64,000 nucleotides of DNA from EA-27 sp964396265 (GCA_964396265.1 CAYNEM010000001.1:62001-126000), one strand, 5' to 3'; numbered from the stretch's first letter, positions 1-8,762 are shown. Notes: generated by a model from the sequence alone, not told the origin. Translations and numbers: made by a program.

Positions 1-558
1 CTGGTTCCCGAGTGTGTCGGACGTCTTGGGCCCGTAGTTGTGCCCTGGGAACACGACGAGCTCGTCCGGGAGGTGGACAATCTTCGTGAAGAAAGACTCC
101 CAGAGCTGCGCCGCGCTCCCGCCCGGCAGATCGACGCGACCGCATTCCCCAATGAACAACGTGTCCCCCGTCCAGATCCGATTCCGCGCGATGTAGCACG
201 TGGAGTCTGGCGAGTGGCCGGGCGTGTGGACCGCCTTGATCCGCGTCTCGCCCAGCTGCACGAAGTCCCCGTCCTCGAGGGCGACATCCTTCCGCACGTT
301 CGACAGGCGGTGCGCGAACACCTTGGCGGCGGTCTCGTCCGCAAGGCGTGCGACGTCCGCGATATGGTCCGGGTGGTGGTGTGTGACAAGGATCGTCTCC
401 ACCGCCAAACCGTTCTCCGCGGCGAACCGCTGCACGGGGCGCGCGTCGAAGCTCGGGTCCACGACCGCCGCCTTTTTCGTGGCGGGGTCCCCGATCAGGT
501 AGCAGAAGTTTGCCATCGGACCGACCTCGCGCTGGGCATGGATGAGGTCCTCGGCCAC
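1..558 (-). CDS. Metallo-beta-lactamase-fold hydrolase (partial, runs off the window)
   Basis: Reading the minus strand gives an uninterrupted metallo-beta-lactamase-fold protein whose 3' end lies beyond base 1. It has the metal-binding motif THHHPDH, then the second metal His in HTPGHSPDS, the metal Asp in WTGDTLF and a later PGHNYGP. This order is that of glyoxalase II / persulfide-dioxygenase-like hydrolases, which bind two metals and hydrolyse thioesters or related substrates. The substrate cannot be told from sequence. The start is uncertain: a GTG at 556-558 gives an N-terminus AEDLIHAQREVGPMANFCYL, and an ATG at 514-516 (MANFCYLIGD) is the alternative. The gene is divergent from the GNAT gene that follows. 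Confidence 0.8.
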   Translation of the reverse strand, partial: MAEDLIHAQREVGPMANFCYLIGDPATKKAAVVDPSFDARPVQRFAAENGLAVETILVTHHHPDHIADVARLADETAAKVFAHRLSNVRKDVALEDGDFVQLGETRIKAVHTPGHSPDSTCYIARNRIWTGDTLFIGECGRVDLPGGSAAQLWESFFTKIVHLPDELVVFPGHNYGPKTSDTLGNQ

Positions 559-772
559 GGGCGACCCATCGGAGGGAACGACTTCAACCTTGGGCTCGCC
601 TGCCCGTCCTGGGAGGGGGCGGACGGGTGAAGCCTTTTACGCCGCCGCCCGTTGGCCACTCTGGCTGACCGTGAAGACCAGAACCGTTCAGACTCCGCGC
701 AAGGTTGCATCGGGTGGCCTGGCGCAGGGGAGCGAGCCGGGCCCACTGCGAGATCGCGAGAGGACCTGGTCC

Positions 773-1699
773 GTGCGACGGGCATCGCTTCATGACAAGG
801 CGGCGCTCGAAGATCTGTGTCGTGCCGCGGTGGGCGCGGACGATTACGTTCTCGAAGAACTCGAGGATCTTATCCTCCGATCCGTCGTGCACATCGCAAC
901 CGACCGGGAGGATCGGCTAATCGGGATGGCTTCGTACCAGCCATTGATCGACGGGAGTGCGTGGCTGGGCCAGGCGCGGACGCATCCGGACTTCCGCCGC
1001 CAAGGGGTCGCCCGCGCGATCGTCGACAGTTTCGTCGGCCTCTCCCGTATGAGCAACGTCCACGCCCTGCGGCTCTGGTCCGACGCCACGAACACGGAGG
1101 GGATCGCGGCCTTCACCGCCGCCGGATTCACAGAGGTCGGCAGGTTCACGCGGCTAGTCGCCGCCGCGGCCCGAGGGACTCCGAAGGCGAAACCTCGTAG
1201 CTTTGATGAGGACTTATGGCGCCAACTCAGCCATTCTTCGATCGTCGTGAAGGGGCACGGGTACGTTAGCCACAAGTGGTACTTCCTACCGGCCACGCGG
1301 CCTGTCGTGTTCGCGCTCGCGGCGAAGGGGTCGTTCCACGATTGGGGACCGAACGTGATCTCTCTCGCGAGCCGGGAGAGGGGCGACGACCTCTGGTTCA
1401 CAATATGGTCCGGCGATGTCGGGGAAGCGTTCGAGGAAGTTTGCCGCCAGGCATACGCGGAGGGGAAGGTCCGCGTGGACACGTTCGTCCCCCACGACGC
1501 GGGCATCATCACCCAGGCGCGCCGTGCGGGCTTCGAACCAGGTAGGTGGGGGCAGGAGGCGGTGCTTGCGGAACTGCCCGTGGCGACGGTAGTGGCGCGA
1601 AAGCGCGTCCGACCGACATACGGGGAACTCGCCGCAAAGCGATCGGGTCACGCGCACGGGCATTCGGATTCCCTTGGCTGGGCGCGCTGGAACGGGTAA
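773..1699 (+). CDS. GNAT-family N-acetyltransferase with a second GNAT-like half
   Basis: About 308 aa from a GTG at 773. The N-terminal half (residues about 1-140) is a clear GNAT fold, with the acetyl-CoA-binding segment DFRRQGVARAIVDSF and a following LWSDATNTEGIAAFTAAGF typical of GNAT beta4-alpha4. The C-terminal half (about 150-308) resembles a divergent second GNAT unit, ending in FVPHDAGIITQARRAGFEP. It should transfer an acetyl group from acetyl-CoA to an unknown amine. The open frame extends upstream to 542, but that would overlap the divergent hydrolase and lacks GNAT similarity, so the GTG start is preferred. The stop lies seven bases from the end of the large minus-strand gene that follows. 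Confidence 0.75.
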   Translation: MRRASLHDKAALEDLCRAAVGADDYVLEELEDLILRSVVHIATDREDRLIGMASYQPLIDGSAWLGQARTHPDFRRQGVARAIVDSFVGLSRMSNVHALRLWSDATNTEGIAAFTAAGFTEVGRFTRLVAAAARGTPKAKPRSFDEDLWRQLSHSSIVVKGHGYVSHKWYFLPATRPVVFALAAKGSFHDWGPNVISLASRERGDDLWFTIWSGDVGEAFEEVCRQAYAEGKVRVDTFVPHDAGIITQARRAGFEPGRWGQEAVLAELPVATVVARKRVRPTYGELAAKRSGHAHGHSDSLGWARWNG

Positions 1700-1705
1700 C
1701 CGGGC

Positions 1706-4531
1706 CTACCGGATCCGCTCGAGCTGGAACGAGCCGATCATGATGGACTTGTTCGTGAACTTGTACGGGACCCAGTCCCGCGTCTGCACCTCTCCGATGC
1801 CGACGACGGACATGATTGTCTTTGCCTTGTCCTGCTTGAAGTGGAGCGCGCCGTCCATGAGCTGCTGGAGCGACTCCAGCTGCTGGTCCGTGTGCATCCC
1901 GCGTTCGAGCGCGAACGTCGCGATGCACTTGCCCTGCCTCAAGCGGTTCACAAACCGCTGCACGAAGCCGAGATAGGACTTCTCGTCCGACTGGCTCAGG
2001 GACGAGGACAGCGAGAGGAACGCGAGCCGGTAGTAGGGGGCGGACTCCTCGCGGAACTCCTGTTCGGCGGAGTTGACCGCGCTGAAGATCCCGTCGAAGT
2101 CCGCGGCGTTCGGGACGCGGAACGTCTTGCCATCGCGCACGAGCTTCTTCGTCGGGGTCTGTCCGGACGCGTCGATCCACCGCACAAGGCCGAGTTGCTC
2201 GTACTCCAGGAACGTCGGAAGGACCGGCGCCATGTCCTTCGCGATCTCGATGGGCGGCTTCGACGTGGTGACGATGATCGCGGGGACGTTTGTCCGAAGG
2301 CCTTCCGCGATGAAGTTGAGGACCGCGACCTCCTTGCCGACGAAGGCCGGGCCGACGAACAGGATGTTCGCGTTCATCGGGAAACCGCCGTAGAGCAGGT
2401 CGTCCAGCCGCGGCGTGCCTGTCCTGAGTCGGCCTTCGCGGCTGACGGACACCTCGTCCGAATCCGTGGACGCCACGGCGCCCGGAACCAAGTTCTTGAG
2501 CTGCTCGCGCACCCCCATCTCGCGCGCTTCCATCTCCTTCTCTTTCTGGTACGTGCGGCGCTGGAACTCTTCCTCCTTCTCCCGGAGACGCTTCTCCCGC
2601 AGGTCGAACACCTTGTCCGAGTCCGCCTCCGCGAGACCGGGCGTCGGGCGAACCCGGGTGATGTCCCGGTCCATCTTCTCCAACTCGAGTTCCCGGAGGG
2701 AGGCCTTGCTCTCCTTCCTCTCGAGAGCTTTCTCGCGCGCTGCGACGTCACGGAGTGTTTGGTTGAAGTTCTTCGTCTCCGTCTCGAGCTCTCGGCGCCA
2801 CTTCGCGAGCTGCTGCTCGCGCGTCTCGATCGCCGCTACCTTGCGGGCCATCTCGCCCTGCGTCCCGGAGGCCTCCGCCTCGCGCAGCTTCGCGTCCTTG
2901 AACAAGGAGTTGTACTCCGCCTCGCGGGTCTGGAGCCTCCTTTGGAGGTCCGAGACTTCCCGCAACCGGCGCTCGAGTTCCGAGGCTTTCTTCGTCGTGG
3001 ACGAATCCGAGTCGGAGAGCCCCTTCTCAAGCGAGTTGAGATCCTCTTCCCGCTGGGTGAGTTCCCTCTTCTCCCCCTTCAGAGATTCCGCGTACACGTC
3101 CGCTTCGGCCATGCGTTGCTTGGCCTCCTCCGACATCTGGCGGGCGTTGACCTCGACCTTCGCAAGCTCGCGCTCACGGGCCAGGAGTTGGGCCATCTTG
3201 TCCTTAAGATCCTTCGACTGACCTGGATCGATCATCCGAGCCTCGCTCCCCTTGAGCTGCAGCTCCTTCTCCCGCCGGATCGCGTCGTTCCGTCGGGCGT
3301 CCACCTCCTCGCCCTCCTTCAGCAAGCGCGCCTCCAGTGTCGCGAGTTCGGCGACCCTGGCCTTGGCCATTCGCTCCCGGGACGACAGATCGATCTGCAG
3401 GCGTTTCAGCTCCTTCTCGCGGTCCCCGGTCGAACCGTCGTGCTGCTCGACCCGCTTCCGGCTCTCCTCGAGCTCGGCGCGGACCGTCACCAGCTCCTTC
3501 TCCTTCAGGTTGTAGGCTTCGAGCTTCGCGTCCACGTCCGCCTGTGTCTTCGCATACCGCGTCTCCCCGTCCATCATGGCCGCCCGCTGCTCGTCCATCT
3601 TGGCCTGGACCGCGTTCAGCTCCTTCGCCCGAGCCTCGAGATCGACCTCGTAGTCGGCGAGTTCCTTCCGGCGGGAGGCGATGTCCTCGTCCAGCTGGGC
3701 GTACGCGCCCTCTTTGTAGTCTAGGGCACTGAGCTTCTCGTCGTACTCGTGACGGAGCTGGGAGATCTTCTCGTCGCTCCCCTTCAGGATCTCCCTCTGG
3801 CTCGGATCCGCGGCGGAGGCGGTGAGGTGGATCATGGAGCCCGAGAGCATCGTGAAGATGGCGGTGTAGACGAACAGGAGGCTGAGCGCCGGCCCGAAGA
3901 CGACATCCGGGTCGGAGTTGGTCAGAGGGATGATCGTCAGGAGGATCGGGACGGCCGCCGCGGTGATGATGCTCGCGTCCTTGCGCAGGCCGAACCCTTC
4001 CCATGTGATCGCAAGCGAGACGAACGTCAGGGCGAGGCCCATCACGGATGCGGGGTACATCCAGAGTTGGAACCAGCCAAGATCGATGAGGTATGCCTGG
4101 TCGAGCAGGGCGAGCACGAGCACCGCGAGGGAGACTCCGAGGGCGACGGCGGAAGACACGAAGTGCGCCGAGGCCAGGCCCTGTCGGAACGGGCCGAGTT
4201 TCTTCATCACGGTGAAGGCGGAGAGGCTGATGCTCGTCGCGATCAGGGGGAACCAGATCGCCATGTGCGTCCTGCGGAAGTTCTCGACGATCGGAGTGTT
4301 CGGCGGAGCCCAGCTGACGATGAGCACGACGAGCCCGAGGATGACTCCGCCGGCGATCCCCGACTTCTGGGCCCAGCGCCCAAGGTCGAGTTCCAGACGT
4401 CCCCACTTCGCGCTGTCGATATCCTTCCCCTTCGTCTCCCGCCAGTACTCCAGGTACGACTTAGAATCGCTTGACGTGGCCGCGCTCGACGGAGCGTTCG
4501 CCGACTTCTTGGATCCGCGCTTTCGGGCCAT
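1706..4531 (-). CDS. Membrane-anchored giant coiled-coil protein with C-terminal KaiC/RAD55-like domain
   Basis: 941 aa. Residues 1-55 are basic and Ser-rich. Six hydrophobic segments follow at about 58-75, 90-108, 122-144, 152-177, 187-203 and 211-236. Residues about 250-700 are almost continuous heptad-like coiled coil rich in E, K, R and L. The last 225 residues resemble RAD55/KaiC RecA-fold ATPases: GTPRLDDLLYGGFPMNANIL, then a Walker-A-like GPAFVGKE and an AIIVTTSKPP strand. The usual Ser/Thr after the Walker Lys is Glu, so nucleotide hydrolysis is doubtful. It is probably an inner-face membrane scaffold or sensor with a nucleotide-binding or pseudo-ATPase head. No partner is evident from the neighbours. 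The ATG start at 4531 precedes a basic N-terminus. Confidence 0.8.
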   Translation of the reverse strand: MARKRGSKKSANAPSSAATSSDSKSYLEYWRETKGKDIDSAKWGRLELDLGRWAQKSGIAGGVILGLVVLIVSWAPPNTPIVENFRRTHMAIWFPLIATSISLSAFTVMKKLGPFRQGLASAHFVSSAVALGVSLAVLVLALLDQAYLIDLGWFQLWMYPASVMGLALTFVSLAITWEGFGLRKDASIITAAAVPILLTIIPLTNSDPDVVFGPALSLLFVYTAIFTMLSGSMIHLTASAADPSQREILKGSDEKISQLRHEYDEKLSALDYKEGAYAQLDEDIASRRKELADYEVDLEARAKELNAVQAKMDEQRAAMMDGETRYAKTQADVDAKLEAYNLKEKELVTVRAELEESRKRVEQHDGSTGDREKELKRLQIDLSSRERMAKARVAELATLEARLLKEGEEVDARRNDAIRREKELQLKGSEARMIDPGQSKDLKDKMAQLLARERELAKVEVNARQMSEEAKQRMAEADVYAESLKGEKRELTQREEDLNSLEKGLSDSDSSTTKKASELERRLREVSDLQRRLQTREAEYNSLFKDAKLREAEASGTQGEMARKVAAIETREQQLAKWRRELETETKNFNQTLRDVAAREKALERKESKASLRELELEKMDRDITRVRPTPGLAEADSDKVFDLREKRLREKEEEFQRRTYQKEKEMEAREMGVREQLKNLVPGAVASTDSDEVSVSREGRLRTGTPRLDDLLYGGFPMNANILFVGPAFVGKEVAVLNFIAEGLRTNVPAIIVTTSKPPIEIAKDMAPVLPTFLEYEQLGLVRWIDASGQTPTKKLVRDGKTFRVPNAADFDGIFSAVNSAEQEFREESAPYYRLAFLSLSSSLSQSDEKSYLGFVQRFVNRLRQGKCIATFALERGMHTDQQLESLQQLMDGALHFKQDKAKTIMSVVGIGEVQTRDWVPYKFTNKSIMIGSFQLERIR

Positions 4532-4653
4532 TCAGGGCTCCGATATATGGAGAGGGACGGCGAAGGAGCCGGTCCAAGGTACTTAAGATTGTCCGTGAGA
4601 ATCACGATGATGATACCCGAAGTGCGTCGTTGGGGTTCGGACCGGCGATGCAC

Positions 4654-6084
4654 TCACTCTTTGACACGCACGCGTAGCGAGGGGTCGTCGTTCACGACAT
4701 ACGTGGGCGCCTCGTCCTCCAACGAGGTGGTCCAAGACGCAATCCGTCCCCGAGGGTCCGCCCCGTTCGGCCCGAGGAACTTGATTGGCATTCCACTCTG
4801 GTCCACCGTCGGGATGCCTTCGCTCACGAGGAGCAGGCGGTCCCAACCCACGTGACGCAGCGTCACAAGAAGGTCCACGGGTTTCTGCTTCCCGATGCGG
4901 AAGTCCGCGACGGCGGCAGTCTGCACCTCTCGGAGCATCGCATCGATCGCATCCCGCATGTCCGAGATCCCGACTCCTCGCGCGGACGCGACGAGGGGGG
5001 CCGCGAGCTTCATCAGCCTTTCGAACTCGTCGTTCCCCCACCCGTCCAAGAGCGGTGCGGCGACGAGGATCCTTCCGCCGGGGCTGACGGCACGTCTCGC
5101 GGCGTTGAACGCCTTCCCCGCCTGGTACAGATCGAGGCCCAGTGCCCTCGCGCCCTGGACGACCACGTCCACCGCCTTGGGAATCGTGGCGGTGCACACC
5201 GCGTCGAGCACCGGGATCGCCTCCCGATGCGTCGCCTCGACATCGCCGCCTGCGAGGTGGACGAGCCGTCCTGCAGGATCGACGACGGAAGCGATGCCGT
5301 AGAGGTCGTGACCGAGCGCGTCGAAGTGCCCGCGGATCATCGCCAACACTTTGCGCTTGTACTCGTAGACCGGGTTCCCGTCGATGATCCCGACGTCAAC
5401 GTTCGGGGCGAAGCCGAGCACTCCGAACATGCGGAGATGTTCCGCGGTGATTACGGCCTTTCCCGCAAGCCCGGGCATAAGCTGCTTCGGGCCTCCCGCG
5501 ACGCCCGCGAAGTAATGGTAGTCGAGGTCTGTGAGGGCGATGTGGACCGCGGCGCTGGCGGCGGTCGCGTTGAACTCCACCGGCACGCCGTCGTCCAGAA
5601 GACCCAAACCCGCCAGCGAACCGTTGCAGTCGTGCGGCTCGACGATGTCACCGTATTCCCGCCAGACGCCTTCCCCGAGGATCGTGGGGTATTCCTCCTT
5701 ACGGGGCGGGCGGTGCGTCCCTCCCGCGACGACGATGCGCACACGCTCCCTGGCGACGCCCTGGTCCCGGAGAAAGCGAAGGAGGCGCGGGAGCAGGAGC
5801 CTCGTGTGGATGTTCGGGCGCGTGTGATCATCCACGCCGATGGTGACGCGACCACCGCGGTGACGTCGAAGGGGCCTGATGAGGCCGGCCATAGCATCGT
5901 GGAACGCCGCCTCCACGTCGATGGGCGGCGCGCCGCGGGGCGGGAGGAGCGGGACCACGCGGCCCTCACTCTCTGCCGCGGACGGGACGAGGCCCTTTAG
6001 GACGCGGGCCCCGTAGGTCAGACGACCGACGAAGCTCCCCACGGCCGCAGATGCGGAGGGACCCACTTGAACGTTCGCCGCCAA
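4654..6084 (-). CDS. LarA-like (DUF2088) nickel-pincer racemase/epimerase family protein
   Basis: 476 aa. The N-terminal domain carries the LarA signatures DDHTRP (about residue 85), AGGTHRPPRKEEYP, and YHYFAGVAGGPKQLMPG, where His and Lys correspond to the catalytic His and the Lys that carries the nickel-pincer nucleotide in lactate racemase. Length and motif order match the family (about 420-480 aa). Family members racemise or epimerise alpha-hydroxyacids; the substrate here is unknown. The pincer-nucleotide biosynthesis genes larB, larC and larE are not in the window. The TTG at 6084 sits about 28 nt downstream of a TATA-like element, which supports it; a GTG a little further in (VGSFVGRLTYG) is an alternative. 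Confidence 0.78.
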   Translation of the reverse strand: MAANVQVGPSASAAVGSFVGRLTYGARVLKGLVPSAAESEGRVVPLLPPRGAPPIDVEAAFHDAMAGLIRPLRRHRGGRVTIGVDDHTRPNIHTRLLLPRLLRFLRDQGVARERVRIVVAGGTHRPPRKEEYPTILGEGVWREYGDIVEPHDCNGSLAGLGLLDDGVPVEFNATAASAAVHIALTDLDYHYFAGVAGGPKQLMPGLAGKAVITAEHLRMFGVLGFAPNVDVGIIDGNPVYEYKRKVLAMIRGHFDALGHDLYGIASVVDPAGRLVHLAGGDVEATHREAIPVLDAVCTATIPKAVDVVVQGARALGLDLYQAGKAFNAARRAVSPGGRILVAAPLLDGWGNDEFERLMKLAAPLVASARGVGISDMRDAIDAMLREVQTAAVADFRIGKQKPVDLLVTLRHVGWDRLLLVSEGIPTVDQSGMPIKFLGPNGADPRGRIASWTTSLEDEAPTYVVNDDPSLRVRVKE

Positions 6085-6100
6085 TCACGAGGCCGCAAAA

Positions 6101-6118
6101 TCCGAAAGCTTATTCGCG
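6101..6118. promoter_or_regulatory. Bidirectional BRE/TATA element between the LarA-like gene and peroxiredoxin
   Basis: On the plus strand the order is CCGAAA (BRE-like) then GCTTATTC (TATA-like). Read on the minus strand the same bases give GAATAAGC. The box centre near 6112 is about 28 nt from the LarA-like TTG start at 6084 and would place a plus-strand transcription start near 6138-6140. This spacing is standard for archaeal promoters. It matters for the peroxiredoxin start (see that entry). Confidence 0.55.
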
Positions 6119-6205
6119 CCGCGCGGTTCCGATTCTGGCGGTGGTTTCACGATCGAGGAAGGCAAGCCGGCTCCCGATTTCAGGCTCGTCGCCGATGACG
6201 GCACG

Positions 6206-6616
6206 ATGGTTTCCCTCGAGGACCTCCGAGGGAAGCGCGTCGTGCTCTACTTTTACCCGAAAGACGACACACCTGGCTGCACCGTCGAGGCATGCGCGTT
6301 TCGCGATGTCCTTCGGGACGTCTCCTCGGCGGGAGCCGTGGTTCTCGGCGTCTCGCGAGACGACTCGCAATCCCACGTGCGTTTCAAGAAGAAGTTCCAC
6401 CTGAACTTCCCCCTCCTGTCCGACCCGGATGGCAGCATCCACCGGGCCTACGGGGCGTGGGGCAAGAAGATGCTCTACGGGAAGGAGACGGTGGGGGTCA
6501 TCCGCTCCACGGTGCTCATCGATGAAAACGGGCGCGTGGCGAAGCACTGGCCGCGCGTGAAGGCCGAGGGGCACGCCGCGGAAGTGCTCGAAGCACTCAC
6601 CTCCATCTCTCGATGA
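6206..6616 (+). CDS. bcp: Peroxiredoxin, BCP/PrxQ type; N-terminus has no canonical start codon
   Basis: The segment YFYPKDDTPGCTVEACAFRD holds the peroxidatic Cys of bacterioferritin-comigratory-protein peroxiredoxins, which reduce hydroperoxides with thiol donors. The second Cys expected four residues later in PrxQ is absent (Ala), so this looks like a 1-Cys-like variant. The first ATG is at 6206, but in-frame translation upstream gives the conserved family N-terminus EEGKPAPDFRLVADDG, which should belong to the protein. No ATG, GTG or TTG occurs in that frame between 6206 and the upstream TGA near 6068. Either a rare start such as ATC at 6152 is used, or a base has been lost or gained near 6141-6152, where a GTG lies in another frame. 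Confidence 0.85.
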   Translation: MVSLEDLRGKRVVLYFYPKDDTPGCTVEACAFRDVLRDVSSAGAVVLGVSRDDSQSHVRFKKKFHLNFPLLSDPDGSIHRAYGAWGKKMLYGKETVGVIRSTVLIDENGRVAKHWPRVKAEGHAAEVLEALTSISR

Positions 6617-6690
6617 TCGTCCGTTGGCAATCGCGTTCACCCTTGCGAGATTTGGGCATGACCTTATGCCCCATTGCCCGTCCCCCGGCC

Positions 6691-7209
6691 ATGAACAGAC
6701 TCTGGGGGGTTTTGGTGGCGGCGGTGGCGATTGTGGGAATCAGCGCGGGAGGCCTCGTGGCCCTCGCGGACGATGACGACGACGACCGGAGGGAGTTCCG
6801 TGCGAGGCTGAACGGATACCAGGAGTCGCCCTCGGTCTTCACAACAGGAAAAGGCCAGTTCCTGGCGACGTTGAGCGCGGACGGCACGACGCTGTCGTAC
6901 ACGCTGAGCTACTCCGGCCTTGAGGGCACCACGACGACGGCGGCCCACATCCACTTCGGGCAGAAGGGCATCGCGGGCGGGGTCGCAGCCTTCCTGTGCG
7001 GCGGGGGCGGCAAGCCTGCGTGCACCGCCACGTCGGGGACCGTGAGCGGAACGATCGTCGCGGCGGACGTGATCGGGCCGGGCGCGCAGGGGATCGCGGC
7101 GGGAGAGTTCGGGGAGCTCCTCACCGCCATGGAGGACGGATTCACCTACGCGAACGTCCACACGAACAAGCACCCGGGCGGGGAGATCCGGGGACACATC
7201 AGCGATTGA
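6691..7209 (+). CDS. Secreted CHRD-domain protein
   Basis: About 172 aa. Residues 1-25 form a signal peptide or membrane anchor (LWGVLVAAVAIVGISAGGLV), followed by an acidic stretch ADDDDDDR and one CHRD domain. The domain is marked by FRARLNGYQESP at its start, AAHIHFGQKGIAGG in the middle and YANVHTNKHPGGEIRGHI at its end. CHRD domains are extracytoplasmic beta-rich modules of unclear function, so surface or periplasm-like location is the main inference. The ATG at 6691 is preferred over in-frame starts at 6613 and 6658 because CCTTATGC lies about 26 nt upstream and because it places the signal peptide at the N-terminus. An extra Cys pair (LCGGGGKPAC) could form a disulfide. Confidence 0.8.
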   Translation: MNRLWGVLVAAVAIVGISAGGLVALADDDDDDRREFRARLNGYQESPSVFTTGKGQFLATLSADGTTLSYTLSYSGLEGTTTTAAHIHFGQKGIAGGVAAFLCGGGGKPACTATSGTVSGTIVAADVIGPGAQGIAAGEFGELLTAMEDGFTYANVHTNKHPGGEIRGHISD

Positions 7210-7302
7210 GCAAGATCATCCGTCCGGCGCATCGGATGACGAGGCGCCGGACACACCTCCGCCCGAAAGTTTGATGATGCGGGGGCCCCTGGCAAGGTCT
7301 CG

Positions 7303-7674
7303 ATGCCGCAGGCCGCGCCGGACCTTCCGCCGTGGGCGGAGCCGCCAAAGACGATCGTGTACCGCGACGACGCGCTCCGCAACCGGCTGAACGAGAAGCT
7401 CGTGTACCAGGCGTACGTCACGGGCGATGACTGGGCGAAGCGGAAGTTCTACCCGGGGAACAAGCTCATCATCAAGCTGAGGGACGAGGTCGTCGGCGAG
7501 GGGCAGATCGTCCTGGTCGAGGCCGTCCCGATGGGCACGCTCACCCGACACGATGCGACCGTGAGCGGATACAAGGAGGTCGAGGACCTCGTGATCGCCC
7601 TTCGGAAGGAGCTGCCCACCGAGAGGAAGTGGGAGAAGACGGAAGTCTACAAGATCCTGTACCGCTGGCTCTAG
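7303..7674 (+). CDS. Small ASCH/PUA-like domain protein
   Basis: 123 aa. The pattern KRKFYPGNKLIIKLRDEVVG followed by GQIVLVEAVPM and RHDATVSGYKEVEDLVIALR resembles ASCH domains, a PUA-like beta-barrel fold thought to bind RNA. The match rests on this order of a basic YPG turn, two beta strands and an acidic GYKEVEDL helix. No catalytic residues are obvious. The stop overlaps the 3' end of the convergent thyX by four bases. A role in RNA binding or processing is inference only. Confidence 0.55.
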   Translation: MPQAAPDLPPWAEPPKTIVYRDDALRNRLNEKLVYQAYVTGDDWAKRKFYPGNKLIIKLRDEVVGEGQIVLVEAVPMGTLTRHDATVSGYKEVEDLVIALRKELPTERKWEKTEVYKILYRWL

Positions 7675-8462
7675 ATCTTTGAGCGCAGCTTCGGTTTCCA
7701 CGACCCCGTCCCATCCGGGAGCTCCGTTCGGACAAAGTCCTGATAGAGGTTAGGCCAGTCGCGGCAGCATATTCTCGCAACTTCGTCGAAAACCATCCGA
7801 ATCTCAATCTCGGCCGACGGGTCCGTGCGCATTTCGATCACCCATCGCAGGGTCCGGTGATTCGCGGTCCAGATTACGTTCGTTGCGAGCCCGTCCGGGA
7901 GGATTCGCCTCAGGGCGGAGGTCATCCTCTTCTTCTTGTCCATGGGCATCTTATCCCACGGGAGAGAGTCCACGAGTCGCAAGTATGCCTCCTCGGACTG
8001 TTTGGCGGCGGTAAGCATGGCTTCCTTCTGCTCGTCGCTCAGTTCGTCTGGGAGCCACATCTTGATCTCCCTGAGGCGGACGTAGCGGAGGGATTCCTGG
8101 CTGATGGCCACACCCACCCGATGTCGGACCAGCTCATGAGACATGACGCGCGAGACGTTCAGAAATGCGAATGTCGCCGTGCCATGTTCGGTGACACTCC
8201 CGTCGCCCTTGAGCAGGATGTTCTCGAGATATTCTTTGTTCGTGCCCCGTATCCTCGTCACGTTCGGATTCAGCCCTATCTCGAACGATTCGTAGCACAA
8301 TCGACCGGCGATCTCGATCAAGGTCTCGGCGGTGCTCGGCATCTCCTGGAACCGCTCGGCCCCCTCCGCAGAGACACCGAGAGAACTCAGGAGTTCCCGG
8401 ACACCCGCCTCGTCGATGCGCGTCTCCGCGAGCTTCACAACGAGCGGGCGCGTGAGCTTCAT
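7671..8462 (-). CDS. thyX: Flavin-dependent thymidylate synthase ThyX
   Basis: 263 aa from the ATG at 8462. The ThyX signature is present as HELVRHRVGVAISQESLRY (RHR-x8-S), and upstream lies GSVTEHGTATFAFLNVSR. ThyX converts dUMP to dTMP using FAD, NAD(P)H and methylene-tetrahydrofolate, replacing ThyA. Length is within the family range (about 220-270). A TATA-like CCTTAGAT centred near 8491 is 29 nt upstream of 8462, which supports this start over the GTG at 8480 and ATG at 8471. The C-terminus is convergent with the ASCH-like gene. Confidence 0.93.
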   Translation of the reverse strand: MKLTRPLVVKLAETRIDEAGVRELLSSLGVSAEGAERFQEMPSTAETLIEIAGRLCYESFEIGLNPNVTRIRGTNKEYLENILLKGDGSVTEHGTATFAFLNVSRVMSHELVRHRVGVAISQESLRYVRLREIKMWLPDELSDEQKEAMLTAAKQSEEAYLRLVDSLPWDKMPMDKKKRMTSALRRILPDGLATNVIWTANHRTLRWVIEMRTDPSAEIEIRMVFDEVARICCRDWPNLYQDFVRTELPDGTGSWKPKLRSKI

Positions 8463-8530
8463 AGCCGTCATGGATATCACTGTACCATCTAAGGCGTTGC
8501 GGTGCGGATGACGATGCGGCGCACCGCCAA

Positions 8531-8542
8531 CTTTAAGTAAAA
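8531..8542 (+). promoter_or_regulatory. TATA-like promoter of the zinc-ribbon microprotein pair
   Basis: CTTTAAGTAAAA centred near 8536 lies 27 nt upstream of the ATG at 8563, the spacing of a leaderless archaeal transcript. It sits in the divergent gap shared with thyX, whose own TATA-like box is at about 8486-8496. Confidence 0.5.
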
Positions 8543-8562
8543 CGCGCCCTCGTGTCTCCTCG

Positions 8563-8757
8563 ATGTTTCCGCGTGGCCGGGTCGGCGAGAAGGGCGACCC
8601 GTGCGAGAAGTGCGGTCGCGAAAAAGTGTACTTCGTGCAGCACGCCCACGGGAACTACCCGATTCTAGACTATGTGTGCCCCAACTGCGACCTCGGCGGC
8701 GAATACACGGTCGACTGGGACAAGGGCGGAGAGAAGGTCAAGGACTCGGACGAGTGA
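8563..8757 (+). CDS. Zinc-ribbon microprotein 1
   Basis: 64 aa. Two CxxC pairs (CEKCGREK and CPNCDLGG, about 27 residues apart) form a four-Cys zinc ribbon, followed by an acidic tail. No catalytic domain is present, so it is probably a small nucleic-acid- or protein-binding adaptor. It is followed five bases later by a second zinc-ribbon gene, suggesting co-transcription from the TATA box at 8531-8542. Confidence 0.72.
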   Translation: MFPRGRVGEKGDPCEKCGREKVYFVQHAHGNYPILDYVCPNCDLGGEYTVDWDKGGEKVKDSDE

Positions 8758-8762
8758 TCCCC

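Noticed and set aside
1841..3724. A 627-codon open frame on the plus strand opposite the coiled-coil gene
   Set aside because: Composition is Arg/Leu/Glu/His-rich as expected for antisense of a coiled-coil gene in GC-rich DNA; no known domain and no promoter.
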